A stretch of 64,000 nucleotides of DNA from Streptococcus mitis (GCF_000722765.2 NZ_CP028415.1:812501-876500); one strand, 5' to 3'; shown: positions 1 through 9,534, counted from the stretch's first letter. Notes: a model not told the origin generated them from the sequence alone. Program-made: numbers and translations.

Positions 1-122
1 AAGGAGGGAACAGTCTCCTAGTCTTGTCTGTAGCCATCGCCTTTGTCTTAAATATTGATGCAAGTGAAAAACGTGCCCAATTATATGAGGAGTTAGAAGC
101 TCACTCATCAAACAATATGTAG
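1..122 (+). CDS. ftsW: C-terminal end of cell-division protein FtsW (partial)
   Basis: The window opens inside an open frame that ends at a TAG at 120-122. The visible 39 residues begin with a hydrophobic stretch (LLVLSVAIAFVLNID) followed by a charged tail (ASEKRAQLYEEL), as expected for the last membrane helix and cytoplasmic end of a SEDS-family protein. FtsW is the septal peptidoglycan glycosyltransferase. The identification rests mainly on position: in pneumococcal genomes ftsW lies directly upstream of ppc. Another polytopic membrane protein cannot be excluded from this fragment. The gap to ppc is only 24 bases, so the two are probably co-transcribed. Confidence 0.65.
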   Translation, partial: GGNSLLVLSVAIAFVLNIDASEKRAQLYEELEAHSSNNM

Positions 123-146
123 AGTTGATAGTGGAAAGGATTACCT

Positions 147-2843
147 ATGTCTCTTCAAAAATTAGAAAACTATAGTAATAAAGCTGTCGTGCAAGAAGAA
201 GTATTGATTTTAACAGAGTTGTTAGAAGATATCACTAAAAATATGCTTGCCCCAGAGACTTTTGCAAAAATCATGGAGTTGAAAGAATTATCAACTCAAG
301 AAGATTATCAGGGCTTGAATCAACTGGTTACTAGCCTGACAAATGATGAAATGGCCTATATTTCACGCTATTTCTCTATCTTGCCTCTCTTGATTAATAT
401 TTCAGAAGATGTGGATTTGGCCTATGAAATCAACCACCAAAATAATATTGATCAAGATTATCTTGGGAAATTATCAGCAACAATCAAAATGGTTGCAGAA
501 AAAGAAAATGCGGTTGAAATTCTAGAACACTTAAATGTTGTCCCTGTTTTGACAGCCCATCCAACACAAGTTCAACGTAAGAGTATGCTGGATTTGACCA
601 ATCATATCCATACCCTTTTGCGTAAGTATCGTGATGTGAAATTAGGCTTGATTAATAAGGAAAAATGGCATAATGATCTCCGTCGTTACATTGAGATTAT
701 CATGCAGACAGACATGATTCGTGAAAAAAAATTGAAAGTAACTAATGAAATCACGAATGTTATGGAATACTACAATAGTTCATTCCTGAAGGCAGTTCCT
801 CATTTGACTGCTGAGTACAAGCGTCTGGCTAAAAAACACGGTTTGGAGTTGAAACATCCTAAACCAATTACCATGGGAATGTGGATTGGTGGAGACCGTG
901 ATGGGAATCCTTTTGTTACAGCAGATACCTTGAAACAATCTGCTATGACTCAGTGTGAAGTCATCATGAACTACTATGATGAAAAGATTTACCAACTTTA
1001 TCGTGAGTTTTCTCTCTCAACTAGTATCGTCAATGTGAGCAAGCAAGTCAGAGAAATGGCTCGTCAATCTAAGGATAACTCGATCTACCGTGAAAAAGAG
1101 CTATACCGCCGTGCCTTGTTTGACATTCAATCAAAAATCCAAGCAACAAAAACCTATCTGATTGAGGATAAGGAAGTTGGATCTCGCTATGAAACAGCCA
1201 ATGATTTTTATAAGGATTTAATTACCATTCGTGATTCCCTCTTGGAAAATAAAGGTGAAGCACTAATTTCTGGTGATTTTGTTGAGCTGATTCAGGCAGT
1301 TGAAATTTTTGGTTTCTATTTGGCATCTATTGACATGCGTCAAGATTCTAGTGTTCATGAAGCCTGTGTAGCTGAACTTTTGAAATCAGCAGGAATTCAT
1401 TCGCGTTATAGCGAACTAAGTGAAGAAGAAAAATGCCAACTTCTATTGAAAGAATTGGAAGAAGATCCACGTATTCTTTCTGCCACTCACGTTGAAAAAT
1501 CAGAGTTACTTGAAAAAGAATTAGCAATCTTTAAGGCTGCTCGTAAGTTGAAAGATAAGTTGGGAGATGATGTCATTCGTCAGACTATCATTTCACATGC
1601 AACCAGCGTATCAGACATGTTGGAATTGGCTATCTTGCTAAAAGAAGTAGGGTTAGTTGATAAAGAAAGAGCCCGTGTCCAAATTGTTCCTCTCTTTGAA
1701 ACAATTGAGGACTTGGACCACTCAGAAGAAACCATGAGAGAATACCTTTCTCTTCCTCTTGCTAAGAAATGGATTGCTTCACGTAATAACTACCAAGAAA
1801 TCATGCTTGGTTACTCTGATAGTAATAAAGATGGTGGTTATCTATCATCATGTTGGACCCTCTACAAGGCTCAACAACAATTGACTGCTATCGGAGATGA
1901 ATTTGGCGTGAAGATTACCTTCTTCCATGGTCGTGGTGGAACTGTCGGTCGTGGTGGTGGACCAACCTATGAAGCCATCACCTCTCAACCGCTCAAGTCG
2001 ATTAAGGATCGTATCCGCTTGACGGAGCAGGGTGAAGTAATTGGGAATAAATACGGTAATAAAGACGCAGCTTACTATAACCTTGAAATGCTGGTTTCAG
2101 CAGCCATTAACCGTATGATTACTCAGTGGAAGAGTGATACTAATACCTCAAATCGCTATGAGGCTATTATGGACCAAGTAGTGGACCGTAGTTACGATAT
2201 TTACCGAGATCTAGTCTTTGGCAATGACCATTTTTATGATTATTTCTTTGAGTCAAGTCCTATTAAGGCCATTTCCAGCTTTAATATCGGTTCGCGTCCA
2301 GCTGCCCGTAAGACCATTACAGAAATCGGTGGTTTGCGTGCCATCCCTTGGGTATTCTCATGGTCACAAAGCCGTGTCATGTTTCCGGGCTGGTATGGGG
2401 TTGGTTCTAGCTTCAAAGAATTTATTGATCAAAATCCGGAAAATATTGAAATTTTGCGTGATATGTACCAAAATTGGCCATTTTTCCAATCTCTTCTTTC
2501 AAATGTGGACATGGTCTTATCTAAATCCAACATGAATATTGCTTTTGAATATGCTAAGTTATGTGAAGATGATCAAGTGAAGGCTATTTATGATACTATT
2601 TTAGACGAATGGCAATTAACGAAAAATGTTATCCTAGAGATTGAGGGCTATGACGAATTATTAGCTGAAAATCCATATCTAAAAGCAAGTTTGGATTACC
2701 GTATGCCTTACTTTAATATCCTTAACTATATCCAGTTGGAGTTGATTAAACGTCAACGCCGAGGAGAATTATCAAGCGATCAAGAAAAATTAATTCATAC
2801 AACTATCAACGGAATTGCGACAGGATTGCGTAATTCGGGTTGA
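147..2843 (+). CDS. ppc: Phosphoenolpyruvate carboxylase
   Basis: This 898-aa protein is a full-length bacterial PEP carboxylase (family range about 880-960 aa). It makes oxaloacetate from PEP and bicarbonate, which supplies aspartate-family amino acids in streptococci lacking a full TCA cycle. Visible signatures are the N-terminal catalytic histidine segment VLTAHPTQ near residue 135, the [10 protein letters not shown] motif near residue 248, and the glycine-rich active-site loop [15 protein letters not shown] near residue 595. A GGAAAGG ribosome site lies eight bases before the ATG. It follows the ftsW tail closely and is ended by a hairpin terminator at 2852. No frameshift or missing motif is seen. 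Confidence 0.97.
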   Translation: MSLQKLENYSNKAVVQEEVLILTELLEDITKNMLAPETFAKIMELKELSTQEDYQGLNQLVTSLTNDEMAYISRYFSILPLLINISEDVDLAYEINHQNNIDQDYLGKLSATIKMVAEKENAVEILEHLNVVPVLTAHPTQVQRKSMLDLTNHIHTLLRKYRDVKLGLINKEKWHNDLRRYIEIIMQTDMIREKKLKVTNEITNVMEYYNSSFLKAVPHLTAEYKRLAKKHGLELKHPKPITMGMWIGGDRDGNPFVTADTLKQSAMTQCEVIMNYYDEKIYQLYREFSLSTSIVNVSKQVREMARQSKDNSIYREKELYRRALFDIQSKIQATKTYLIEDKEVGSRYETANDFYKDLITIRDSLLENKGEALISGDFVELIQAVEIFGFYLASIDMRQDSSVHEACVAELLKSAGIHSRYSELSEEEKCQLLLKELEEDPRILSATHVEKSELLEKELAIFKAARKLKDKLGDDVIRQTIISHATSVSDMLELAILLKEVGLVDKERARVQIVPLFETIEDLDHSEETMREYLSLPLAKKWIASRNNYQEIMLGYSDSNKDGGYLSSCWTLYKAQQQLTAIGDEFGVKITFFHGRGGTVGRGGGPTYEAITSQPLKSIKDRIRLTEQGEVIGNKYGNKDAAYYNLEMLVSAAINRMITQWKSDTNTSNRYEAIMDQVVDRSYDIYRDLVFGNDHFYDYFFESSPIKAISSFNIGSRPAARKTITEIGGLRAIPWVFSWSQSRVMFPGWYGVGSSFKEFIDQNPENIEILRDMYQNWPFFQSLLSNVDMVLSKSNMNIAFEYAKLCEDDQVKAIYDTILDEWQLTKNVILEIEGYDELLAENPYLKASLDYRMPYFNILNYIQLELIKRQRRGELSSDQEKLIHTTINGIATGLRNSG

Positions 2844-2851
2844 TACACATC

Positions 2852-2884
2852 AAACTTCCTCTTTTCTATAGGGGAAGTTTTTAA
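2852..2884 (+). terminator. Intrinsic terminator of ppc
   Basis: AAACTTCC (2852-2859) pairs with GGAAGTTT (2873-2880) across a 13-base loop and runs into a T-rich tract. It starts eight bases after the ppc stop and separates ppc from the trp transporter promoter. Confidence 0.85.
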
Positions 2885-2911
2885 TTATTTCAAAAAAATT
2901 TTCAAAGAGTC

Positions 2912-2939
2912 TTGACAAGTAGTTGAAAAATGATATAAT
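2912..2939 (+). promoter_or_regulatory. Promoter of the trpXYZ leader
   Basis: TTGACA (2912-2917) and TATAAT (2934-2939) are both perfect consensus hexamers, separated by 16 bases. A TG dinucleotide precedes the -10 by one base (extended -10). Transcription should start near 2946 and enter the T-box leader. Confidence 0.9.
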
Positions 2940-2949
2940 TTAACCATTC

Positions 2950-3183
2950 AGAAAAGTAATCATATAAACTTTTTAGAGAGTCTGTGGTAGCTGAAAACAG
3001 ATAAGTGCTGATGATGAAAATTGGGCTGAATGTTATTTAGAATTTGAAATCATAAAAATTCGGTGAGCACACCTTACAGTGCATCTCGTTATTGCGAGAC
3101 AGAGCGATAGGGAAATTCCCTATAATTGAGGTGGTACCGCGCATCGACGTCCTCACACAAGTTTTTTGTGTGAGGACTTTTTT
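2950..3183 (+). promoter_or_regulatory. T-box riboswitch (probably tryptophan-specific)
   Basis: The conserved T-box core AGGTGGTACCGCG is at 3129-3141. It is followed by a strong terminator made of GTCCTCACACAA (3149-3160) and TTGTGTGAGGAC (3166-3177), then T residues to 3183. Upstream lies the stem I region with an AGAGAG motif near 2976. T-boxes bind uncharged tRNA and prevent termination when the cognate amino acid is scarce. A TGG triplet at 3022-3024 in the specifier region would fit tRNA-Trp, and the downstream genes match the streptococcal tryptophan ABC transporter. I assigned the specifier by eye without folding, so that part is tentative; the T-box itself is secure. Confidence 0.93.
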
Positions 3184-3196
3184 AATGGAGGTTAGT

Positions 3197-3256
3197 ATGG
3201 AAAGAAGACGATGGCGTCGCTTGTTTATACTCAATGAAAATCAAAAAGCAAACTAG
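3197..3256 (+). CDS. Possible 19-residue ORF reading from the T-box into the BOX element
   Basis: An ATG at 3197 follows a good Shine-Dalgarno sequence (GGAGG, 3187-3191) just after the T-box terminator. The predicted peptide is MERRRWRRLFILNENQKAN. Its first ten or so codons precede the BOX repeat; the rest and the stop codon come from within it. It could be a leader peptide, or the truncated start of a gene interrupted by the repeat. No similarity is recognised. It has an unusual Arg/Trp-rich start, but an ORF this short could arise by chance. Confidence 0.3.
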   Translation: MERRRWRRLFILNENQKAN

Positions 3257-3378
3257 GAAGCTAGCCGCAGGTTGCTCAAAGCACTGCTTTGAGGTTGTGG
3301 ATAGAACTGACGAAGTCAGTAACCATAGCTACGGTAAGGCGACGCTGACGTGGTTTGAAGAGATTTTCGAAGAGTATT
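3227..3378 (-). repeat. BOX element (boxA-boxB-boxC, one boxB)
   Basis: This roughly 152-bp block has the pneumococcal BOX architecture, reading boxC to boxA on the plus strand. The boxA end (about 3320-3378) contains CTACGGTAAGGCGACGCTGA, matching the core targeted by BOX-PCR typing apart from one base. The middle holds the boxB hairpin ACTGACGAAGTCAGT. The boxC end (3227-3275) holds the CAAAGCACTGCTTTG hairpin and the GAAGCTAGCCGCAGG segment. The ends form an imperfect inverted repeat (ATACTC...GAAAATC). BOX elements are non-autonomous, transcribed structured repeats. This one lies between the T-box terminator and trpX, so it is part of the trpXYZ leader mRNA. Confidence 0.94.
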
Positions 3379-3420
3379 AGATAAGTGAAGTATTTTAAAG
3401 GAATAAAAAGGAGAAATAGA

Positions 3421-4416
3421 ATGAAAAATAAACGTTTAATTGGAATTATCGCTGCCTTAGCAGTCTTAGTAGCAGGAAGCTTGATTTATTCTTCAATGAA
3501 TAAACCAGAAGCTAAGAATGAGAAAAAAGTTGCCAAGGTTGGTGTCCTTCAGTTTGTCAGCCATCCATCTCTTGACTTGATTTATAAAGGGATCCAAGAT
3601 GGACTTGCAGAAGAAGGCTATAAAGATGATCAAATTAAAATCGACTTTATGAACTCAGAAGGTGACCAAAGTAAGGTTGCGACAATGAGTAAACAATTGG
3701 TTGCAAATGGGAATGACCTTGTAGTTGGTATTGCTACACCAGCTGCTCAAGGTTTGGCTAGTGCAACAAAAGACCTACCTGTTATCATGGCTGCGATTAC
3801 TGACCCAATCGGTGCTAACTTGGTTAAAGATTTGAAAAAACCAGGTGGCAACATTACAGGGGTATCTGACCACAATCCAGCTCAACAACAAGTTGAACTC
3901 ATCAAGGCTCTGACACCAAATGTAAAAACAATCGGAGCTCTTTACTCAAGTAGCGAAGATAATTCTAAAACACAGGTCGAAGAATTTAAGAATTATGCTG
4001 AAAAAGCAGGTTTGACAGTGGAAACATTTGCAGTTCCTTCAACAAATGAAATTGCTTCAACAGTTAACGTTATGACTAGCAAGGTTGATGCTATCTGGGT
4101 TCCAATCGATAACACAATTGCATCTGCATTTTCAACTGTTGTATCGAGCAACCAATCAGCTAAAAAACCAATCTACCCAAGCGCAACTGCTATGGTAGAA
4201 GCAGGCGGTTTGGCATCAGTTGTAGTTGACCAACACGACCTTGGTGTGGCAACAGGTAAAATGATTGCGCAAGTCTTGAAAGGTGCAAAACCAGCGGATA
4301 CCCCAGTCAATGTCTTTTCAACTGGTAAATCAGTCATCAACAAAAAATTGGCACAAGAGCTAGGTATTACGATTCCTGAATCTGTTCTAAAAGAAGCAGG
4401 ACAAGTAATCGAATAA
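3421..4416 (+). CDS. trpX: Tryptophan ABC transporter substrate-binding protein TrpX
   Basis: This 331-aa protein belongs to the ABC substrate-binding family (PF04392 type). Streptococcal members preceded by a Trp T-box are called TrpX. The start at 3421 is chosen because AAAAGGAG precedes it at the right distance; an in-frame ATG at 3385 has no such site and lies just after the BOX element. The N-terminus has a basic cluster and one hydrophobic helix (residues 6-26). The position where a lipobox cysteine would sit is serine (LVAGS), so the protein is probably membrane-anchored rather than lipidated. It is the first gene of trpXYZ; a terminator-like hairpin follows it, suggesting higher expression than the permease and ATPase. 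Confidence 0.88.
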   Translation: MKNKRLIGIIAALAVLVAGSLIYSSMNKPEAKNEKKVAKVGVLQFVSHPSLDLIYKGIQDGLAEEGYKDDQIKIDFMNSEGDQSKVATMSKQLVANGNDLVVGIATPAAQGLASATKDLPVIMAAITDPIGANLVKDLKKPGGNITGVSDHNPAQQQVELIKALTPNVKTIGALYSSSEDNSKTQVEEFKNYAEKAGLTVETFAVPSTNEIASTVNVMTSKVDAIWVPIDNTIASAFSTVVSSNQSAKKPIYPSATAMVEAGGLASVVVDQHDLGVATGKMIAQVLKGAKPADTPVNVFSTGKSVINKKLAQELGITIPESVLKEAGQVIE

Positions 4417-4423
4417 TCAGTAA

Positions 4424-4456
4424 TGGAGGAGTTGGGGACATCTCCTCCAATTTTTT
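4424..4456 (+). terminator. Hairpin between trpX and trpY (partial terminator)
   Basis: TGGAGGAG (4424-4431) pairs with CTCCTCCA (4442-4449), followed by a run of T residues. It lies inside the operon, so it is probably a leaky terminator or mRNA-stabilising hairpin giving more binding protein than transporter core. Confidence 0.75.
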
Positions 4457-4491
4457 ACAATTGAAATCATATAGAAAAGGTTAAGAAACAG

Positions 4492-5358
4492 ATGATACTA
4501 TCTATTATTTCTCAAGGATTCGTCTGGGCTATTTTAGGTCTGGGAATCTTTATGACATTTAGGATTTTGAACTTTCCAGATATGACAACAGAAGGTTCCT
4601 TCCCTCTTGGGGGAGCTGTTGCTGTCACTTTGATAACCAAAGGCGTGAATCCATTTTTAGCGACTCTTATTGCTGTTGGAGCAGGTTGTTTGGCTGGAAT
4701 GGCAGCAGGACTTCTTTATACAAAAGGAAAAATTCCAACCTTACTCTCAGGGATTTTGGTGATGACTTCCTGTCACTCTATCATGCTCTTGATTATGGGA
4801 CGTGCAAATTTAGGATTGCTTGGAACCAAGCAAATTCAGGATGTTTTGCCTTTTGACTCGGATTTGAATCAACTATTGACAGGTCTCATCTTTGTCAGTA
4901 TCGTTATTGCTCTCATGCTCTTTTTCTTGGATACTAAACTTGGACAGGCTTATATTGCTACAGGTGATAATCCTGATATGGCTAGAAGTTTCGGTATTCA
5001 TACTGGACGCATGGAGCTTATGGGTCTGGTTTTATCAAATGGTGTGATTGCCCTTGCAGGTGCTCTCATTGCCCAGCAAGAAGGTTATGCTGATGTATCT
5101 CGAGGAATCGGGGTTATCGTTGTAGGTCTTGCAAGTTTGATTATTGGGGAAGTTATTTTCAAGAGTTTGAGCTTGGCAGAGCGTCTGGTTGCCATTGTTG
5201 TGGGTTCTATCGCCTATCAATTCTTAGTTTGGGCAGTTATCGCGCTTGGCTTTAATACAAGTTACCTTCGTTTATACAGTGCCTTGATTTTAGCAGTCTG
5301 CCTCATGATTCCAACATTTAAGCAAACAATCTTGAAAGGAGCCAAGTTAAGCAAATGA
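4492..5358 (+). CDS. trpY: Tryptophan ABC transporter permease TrpY
   Basis: This 288-aa protein is a polytopic permease with about eight hydrophobic segments. It resembles branched-chain-type ABC permeases that pair with PF04392 binding proteins, with the characteristic early segment FRILNFPDMTTEGSFPLGGA. It should form the membrane channel for tryptophan uptake with TrpX and TrpZ. An AAGG site is 11 bases before the ATG. The stop codon overlaps the start of trpZ by four bases, so the two are translationally coupled. No anomalies are seen. Confidence 0.88.
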   Translation: MILSIISQGFVWAILGLGIFMTFRILNFPDMTTEGSFPLGGAVAVTLITKGVNPFLATLIAVGAGCLAGMAAGLLYTKGKIPTLLSGILVMTSCHSIMLLIMGRANLGLLGTKQIQDVLPFDSDLNQLLTGLIFVSIVIALMLFFLDTKLGQAYIATGDNPDMARSFGIHTGRMELMGLVLSNGVIALAGALIAQQEGYADVSRGIGVIVVGLASLIIGEVIFKSLSLAERLVAIVVGSIAYQFLVWAVIALGFNTSYLRLYSALILAVCLMIPTFKQTILKGAKLSK

Positions 5359-6113
5359 CAGCAATTGTAGAATTAAAAAATGCAACCAAAGTCGTTAAAA
5401 ATGGCTTTGATGAAGAAAAGATTATTTTAAATGATGTTTCCTTAGAAATTTTTGAACAGGACTTTATCACAATTTTAGGCGGAAATGGTGCTGGGAAATC
5501 AACCCTCTTTAACACTATTGCAGGAACCTTATCACTAAGCAGTGGAACTATCCGTATTTTAGGTGAAGATGTTACCAAGTTTTCACCAGAGAAGCGGGCT
5601 AAGTATCTGTCTCGAGTCTTCCAAGATCCCAAGATGGGGACAGCTCCCCGTATGACAGTGGCAGAGAATCTCTTGATTGCTAAGTTTCGTGGTGAAAAGC
5701 GTGGATTGTTACCACGACGCTTGTCTAGTTATAAGGATGAATTTCAGGCAACCATTGAAAAAGTAGGAAACGGTCTTGAGAAACACTTGAATACACCGAT
5801 TGAGTTCTTATCAGGTGGACAAAGACAGGCTTTGAGTCTCTTGATGGCAACCTTGAAGCGACCTGAATTACTCCTGTTAGATGAGCATACTGCAGCCCTT
5901 GATCCAAAGACCAGTGTGGCCTTGATGGAATTGACGGATGAATTTGTCAAGAAAGACCAGCTGACAGCGCTTATGATTACCCACCATATGGAAGATGCTC
6001 TCAAATATGGCAATCGCTTGATTGTTATGAAGGAAGGTCGTATCATCCAAGACTTGAAACAAGAAGAAAAAGAAAAAATGAAAATCTCTGATTATTATCA
6101 GCTCTTTGAATAA
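5355..6113 (+). CDS. trpZ: Tryptophan ABC transporter ATP-binding protein TrpZ
   Basis: This 252-aa ATPase has all ABC signatures: Walker A GGNGAGKST (residues 42-50), signature LSGGQRQ (about 152-158), Walker B LLLLDEH with the catalytic Glu (about 173-179), and the switch histidine in MITHHMED. It energises TrpXY. The ATG overlaps the trpY stop. It ends the trp transporter operon. There is no clear terminator before dnaG, only a new promoter 24 bases downstream, so some readthrough into dnaG is possible. Confidence 0.9.
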   Translation: MTAIVELKNATKVVKNGFDEEKIILNDVSLEIFEQDFITILGGNGAGKSTLFNTIAGTLSLSSGTIRILGEDVTKFSPEKRAKYLSRVFQDPKMGTAPRMTVAENLLIAKFRGEKRGLLPRRLSSYKDEFQATIEKVGNGLEKHLNTPIEFLSGGQRQALSLLMATLKRPELLLLDEHTAALDPKTSVALMELTDEFVKKDQLTALMITHHMEDALKYGNRLIVMKEGRIIQDLKQEEKEKMKISDYYQLFE

Positions 6114-6136
6114 AGTAGGGAAAATGCGTGAAATGG

Positions 6137-6165
6137 TTTACTTTTTTTCTGAAATAAAGTATACT
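6137..6165 (+). promoter_or_regulatory. Promoter of dnaG-rpoD
   Basis: TTTACT (6137-6142) and TATACT (6160-6165) are separated by 17 bases. The -35 region is part of TTTACTTT (6137-6144), whose exact inverse AAAGTAAA occurs at 6170-6177, so the core promoter is bracketed by an inverted repeat. Confidence 0.75.
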
Positions 6166-6202
6166 ATATAAAGTAAACTATGATAACATGGAGGTATTGT
6201 GT

Positions 6203-7963
6203 ATGGTTGACAAACAAGTCATTGAAGAAATCAAAAACAATGCCAACATTGTGGAAGTCATAGGAGATGTGATTTCTTTACAAAAGGCAGGACGGAACTA
6301 TCTAGGGCTCTGTCCTTTTCATGGTGAAAAAACACCTTCTTTCAACGTTGTAGAGGACAAGCAGTTTTACCACTGTTTTGGTTGTGGCCGCTCGGGTGAT
6401 GTCTTTAAATTCATCGAGGAGTACCAAGGGGTTCCCTTTATGGAGGCTGTCCAAATCTTAGGTCAGCGTGTGGGGATTGAGGTTGAAAAACCGCTTTATA
6501 GTGAACAGAAGCCAGCTTCACCCCACCAAGCTCTTTATGATATGCACGAAGATGCTGCCAAATTTTATCATGCTATTCTCATGACAACGACCATGGGGGA
6601 AGAGGCCAGAAATTACCTCTATCAGCGAGGTTTGACAGATGAAGTGCTCAAGCATTTTCGGATTGGTTTGGCACCTCCAGAACGAAACTATCTGTATCAA
6701 CGTTTGTCTGGTCAATATCGTGAAGAGGATTTTTTGGATTCGGGACTGTTTTATCTCTCGGATGCTAATCAATTTTTAGATACCTTTCACAATCGGATTA
6801 TGTTTCCCCTGACAAATGACCAAGGAAAGGTCATTGCCTTCTCAGGTCGTATCTGGCAGAAAACGGATTCACAAACTTCTAAGTATAAAAATAGCCGATC
6901 GACTGCAATTTTTAACAAAAGTTACGAATTATATCATATGGATAGGGCAAAAAAATCTTCTGGTAAATCCAGTGAGATTTACCTGATGGAAGGGTTCATG
7001 GATGTCATTGCAGCCTATCGGGCTGGAATCGAAAACGCTGTGGCGTCCATGGGAACAGCCTTAAGTCGTGAGCATGTTGAGCATCTGAAAAGGCTAACCA
7101 AGAAGTTGGTTCTTGTTTACGATGGCGATAAGGCTGGGCAAGCTGCGACATTGAAAGCACTGGACGAAATTGGTGATATGCCTGTGCAAATCGTTAGCAT
7201 GCCTGATAACTTGGATCCAGATGAGTATCTACAAAAAAATGGACCAGAAGACTTGGCCTATCTATTAACGAAAACTCGTATTAGTCCGATTGAGTTCTAC
7301 ATTCACCAGTATAAGCCTGAAAATAGTGAAAATCTGCAGGCTCAGATTGAGTTTATTGAAAAAATAGCTCCCCTGATTGTTAAAGAAAAGTCTATCACTG
7401 CTCAAAACACCTATATTCATATTTTAGCTGATAGTCTGGCGTCTTTTGATTATGCCCAGATTGAGCAGATTGTTAATGAGAGTCGTCAGGTACAAAGACA
7501 GAATCGCATGGAAGGAATTTCCAGACCGACGCCAATCACCATGACTGTCACCAAGCAGTTATCGGCTATTATGAGGGCAGAAGCTCATCTACTTTATCGA
7601 ATGATGGAATCCCCTCTTGTTTTAAACGATTACCGTTTGCGGGAAGACTTTGCATTTGCCACACCTGAATTTCAGGTTTTATACGACTTGCTTGGCCAAT
7701 ATGGTAGCCTTCCTCCAGAAGTTTTAGCAGAACAGACAGAGGAGGTTGAAAGAGCTTGGTATCAAGTCTTAGCTCAGGATTTGCCTGCTGAGATGTCACC
7801 GCAGGAACTTAGTGAAGTAGAAACGACTCGAAACAAGGCTCTCTTGAATCAGGACAATATGAGAATCAAAAAGAAGGTGCAGGAAGCTAGCCATGTAGGA
7901 GATACAGACACAGCCCTAGAAGAATTGGAACGTTTAATTTCACAAAAGAGAAGAATGGAGTAA
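6203..7963 (+). CDS. dnaG: DNA primase DnaG
   Basis: This 586-aa primase makes RNA primers at the replication fork. The start at 6203 is preferred to an in-frame ATG at 6188 because the GGAGG at 6190-6194 sits eight bases upstream and would otherwise lie inside the coding region. The N-terminal zinc finger is complete (C37, H40, C58, C61). It is followed by the RNA polymerase-like core with a TOPRIM domain ([13 protein letters not shown], and DGDKAG near residue 310), and a C-terminal helicase-binding region. rpoD follows two bases after the stop, the common dnaG-rpoD operon. No rpsU precedes it. Confidence 0.96.
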   Translation: MVDKQVIEEIKNNANIVEVIGDVISLQKAGRNYLGLCPFHGEKTPSFNVVEDKQFYHCFGCGRSGDVFKFIEEYQGVPFMEAVQILGQRVGIEVEKPLYSEQKPASPHQALYDMHEDAAKFYHAILMTTTMGEEARNYLYQRGLTDEVLKHFRIGLAPPERNYLYQRLSGQYREEDFLDSGLFYLSDANQFLDTFHNRIMFPLTNDQGKVIAFSGRIWQKTDSQTSKYKNSRSTAIFNKSYELYHMDRAKKSSGKSSEIYLMEGFMDVIAAYRAGIENAVASMGTALSREHVEHLKRLTKKLVLVYDGDKAGQAATLKALDEIGDMPVQIVSMPDNLDPDEYLQKNGPEDLAYLLTKTRISPIEFYIHQYKPENSENLQAQIEFIEKIAPLIVKEKSITAQNTYIHILADSLASFDYAQIEQIVNESRQVQRQNRMEGISRPTPITMTVTKQLSAIMRAEAHLLYRMMESPLVLNDYRLREDFAFATPEFQVLYDLLGQYGSLPPEVLAEQTEEVERAWYQVLAQDLPAEMSPQELSEVETTRNKALLNQDNMRIKKKVQEASHVGDTDTALEELERLISQKRRME

Positions 7964-7965
7964 CA

Positions 7966-9075
7966 ATGGCAACAAAACAAAAAGAAGTAACAACATTTGA
8001 CGTGCAAGTAGCAGAATTTATCCGTAATCATAAGCAAAAAGGGACAGCAACAGATGATGAAATTAATGCTAGTCTGGTGATTCCTTTTACCTTGGACGCT
8101 GATGGGATTGAGGATCTCTTGCAACGGATTCAGGATGCAGGGATTTCTATCACAGATAACGAAGGAAATCCAAGTGCGCGTGTTCTTAGTGCTGAAGAAG
8201 AACCAGAACTCAGTGACGAGGACTTGATTGGTTCAACTTCGGCTAAGGTCAATGACCCTGTCCGTATGTACTTGAAAGAAATCGGGGTCGTTCCTCTCTT
8301 GACCAATGAAGAGGAAAAAGAATTGGCACTAGCAGTTGAAGCTGGTGATATCGAAGCCAAACAACGTCTTGCGGAAGCCAACCTTCGTTTGGTTGTTTCT
8401 ATAGCCAAACGCTATGTCGGTCGTGGTATGCAATTCCTTGACTTGATTCAAGAAGGAAATATGGGCTTGATGAAGGCTGTTGACAAGTTTGATTATTCTA
8501 AAGGATTCAAGTTCTCAACTTACGCAACTTGGTGGATTCGTCAGGCTATCACTCGTGCTATTGCGGATCAAGCTCGTACCATCCGTATCCCAGTCCACAT
8601 GGTTGAAACCATCAATAAATTGGTTCGTGAACAGCGTAATCTTCTTCAAGAATTGGGTCAAGATCCAACACCTGAGCAAATTGCTGAACGTATGGATATG
8701 ACCCCTGACAAGGTTCGTGAAATCTTGAAGATTGCCCAAGAACCGGTATCTCTTGAAACACCAATCGGTGAAGAAGATGATAGCCATCTTGGAGACTTTA
8801 TTGAAGATGAAGTGATTGAAAATCCAGTGGACTATACGACTCGTATCGTCTTGCGTGAGCAGTTGGATGAGGTCTTGGATACTCTTACAGATCGTGAAGA
8901 AAATGTTTTGCGTCTGCGTTTTGGGCTAGATGATGGTAAAATGCGTACCCTTGAAGATGTTGGTAAAGTCTTTAACGTGACTCGCGAGCGTATCCGTCAG
9001 ATTGAAGCTAAAGCTTTGAGAAAACTACGCCAACCAAGTCGCAGCAAACCGCTTCGTGATTTTATTGAAGACTAA
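7966..9075 (+). CDS. rpoD: RNA polymerase primary sigma factor (RpoD / SigA)
   Basis: This 369-aa housekeeping sigma factor directs core polymerase to the TTGACA/TATAAT promoters seen throughout the window. Region 1.2/2.1 starts at [12 protein letters not shown] (about residue 95). Region 2.3-2.4 is [20 protein letters not shown] (about 181-200). Region 3 begins at RIPVHM. Region 4.2 contains the helix-turn-helix [20 protein letters not shown] (about 327-346). It is short compared with E. coli because region 1.1 is reduced, as is normal in Firmicutes. It is coupled to dnaG and directly precedes the MIP18-family gene. Confidence 0.97.
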   Translation: MATKQKEVTTFDVQVAEFIRNHKQKGTATDDEINASLVIPFTLDADGIEDLLQRIQDAGISITDNEGNPSARVLSAEEEPELSDEDLIGSTSAKVNDPVRMYLKEIGVVPLLTNEEEKELALAVEAGDIEAKQRLAEANLRLVVSIAKRYVGRGMQFLDLIQEGNMGLMKAVDKFDYSKGFKFSTYATWWIRQAITRAIADQARTIRIPVHMVETINKLVREQRNLLQELGQDPTPEQIAERMDMTPDKVREILKIAQEPVSLETPIGEEDDSHLGDFIEDEVIENPVDYTTRIVLREQLDEVLDTLTDREENVLRLRFGLDDGKMRTLEDVGKVFNVTRERIRQIEAKALRKLRQPSRSKPLRDFIED

Positions 9076-9089
9076 GAGTGAGGATGAAT

Positions 9090-9419
9090 ATGGCTTATAC
9101 AGAAGAGCAAATTGAAAATATCAAAACACGAATTTTATCAGCCTTGGAAGAAGTTATTGACCCTGAGTTGGGAATCGATATTGTCAATCTTGGTTTAATC
9201 TATGAGATTCGTTTTGATGGCGATACAGGACAAACAGAGATTGATATGACTTTGACAACCATGGGTTGTCCCCTGGCAGACCTTTTGACGGATCAGATTT
9301 ATGATGCCATGACAGAGGTCCCAGAAGTGACTGATACTGAGGTTAAATTGGTTTGGTATCCAGCCTGGACTGTTGAAAAAATGAGTCGCTATGCACGCAT
9401 TGCCCTAGGCATTAAGTAA
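9090..9419 (+). CDS. MIP18 family (DUF59) metal-sulfur cluster assembly protein
   Basis: This 109-aa protein belongs to the MIP18/DUF59 family (PaaD, YitW, SufT-like), which acts in iron-sulfur cluster assembly or delivery. The family signatures are EEVIDPELGIDIVNLGLIYE near the N-terminus and LTTMGCPLADLL with the conserved cysteine in the middle. The start at 9090 is chosen over 9078 and 9084 because GAGGATG lies just before it. It is 14 bases downstream of rpoD and probably in the same operon. The exact client protein cannot be read from sequence. Confidence 0.88.
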   Translation: MAYTEEQIENIKTRILSALEEVIDPELGIDIVNLGLIYEIRFDGDTGQTEIDMTLTTMGCPLADLLTDQIYDAMTEVPEVTDTEVKLVWYPAWTVEKMSRYARIALGIK

Positions 9420-9518
9420 ACATATAAAAACATGTGAGAGATTATTGGAAAAGCGAGGAAATTTCCCCCTCTTTTCCTCTAGTCTCTCCTTTCTTTTGCT
9501 GATTTTATTCAAAGAAAA

Positions 9519-9527
9519 TGATATAAT
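9519..9527 (+). promoter_or_regulatory. Extended -10 promoter of cpoA
   Basis: TGATATAAT at 9519-9527 is a perfect extended -10. No good -35 is at 16-18 bases; TTGCTG lies 20 bases upstream (9496-9501). The -10 ends only seven bases before the cpoA ATG, so the mRNA could begin at or next to the start codon. Confidence 0.75.
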
Positions 9528-9534
9528 AGTAGTT

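Noticed and set aside
2218-2535. A 105-codon forward frame inside ppc
   Set aside because: It overlaps the intact ppc frame, which carries all expected motifs; the alternative shows no domain.
3227-3378. The interspersed repeat considered as RUP or an insertion-sequence end
   Set aside because: Its core matches the boxA sequence and it has the boxA-B-C layout and length of a BOX; no transposase is present.
5318-6062. Reverse-strand frames of 60-104 codons across trpZ
   Set aside because: They overlap a well-supported ABC ATPase gene and have no recognisable start signals or domains.
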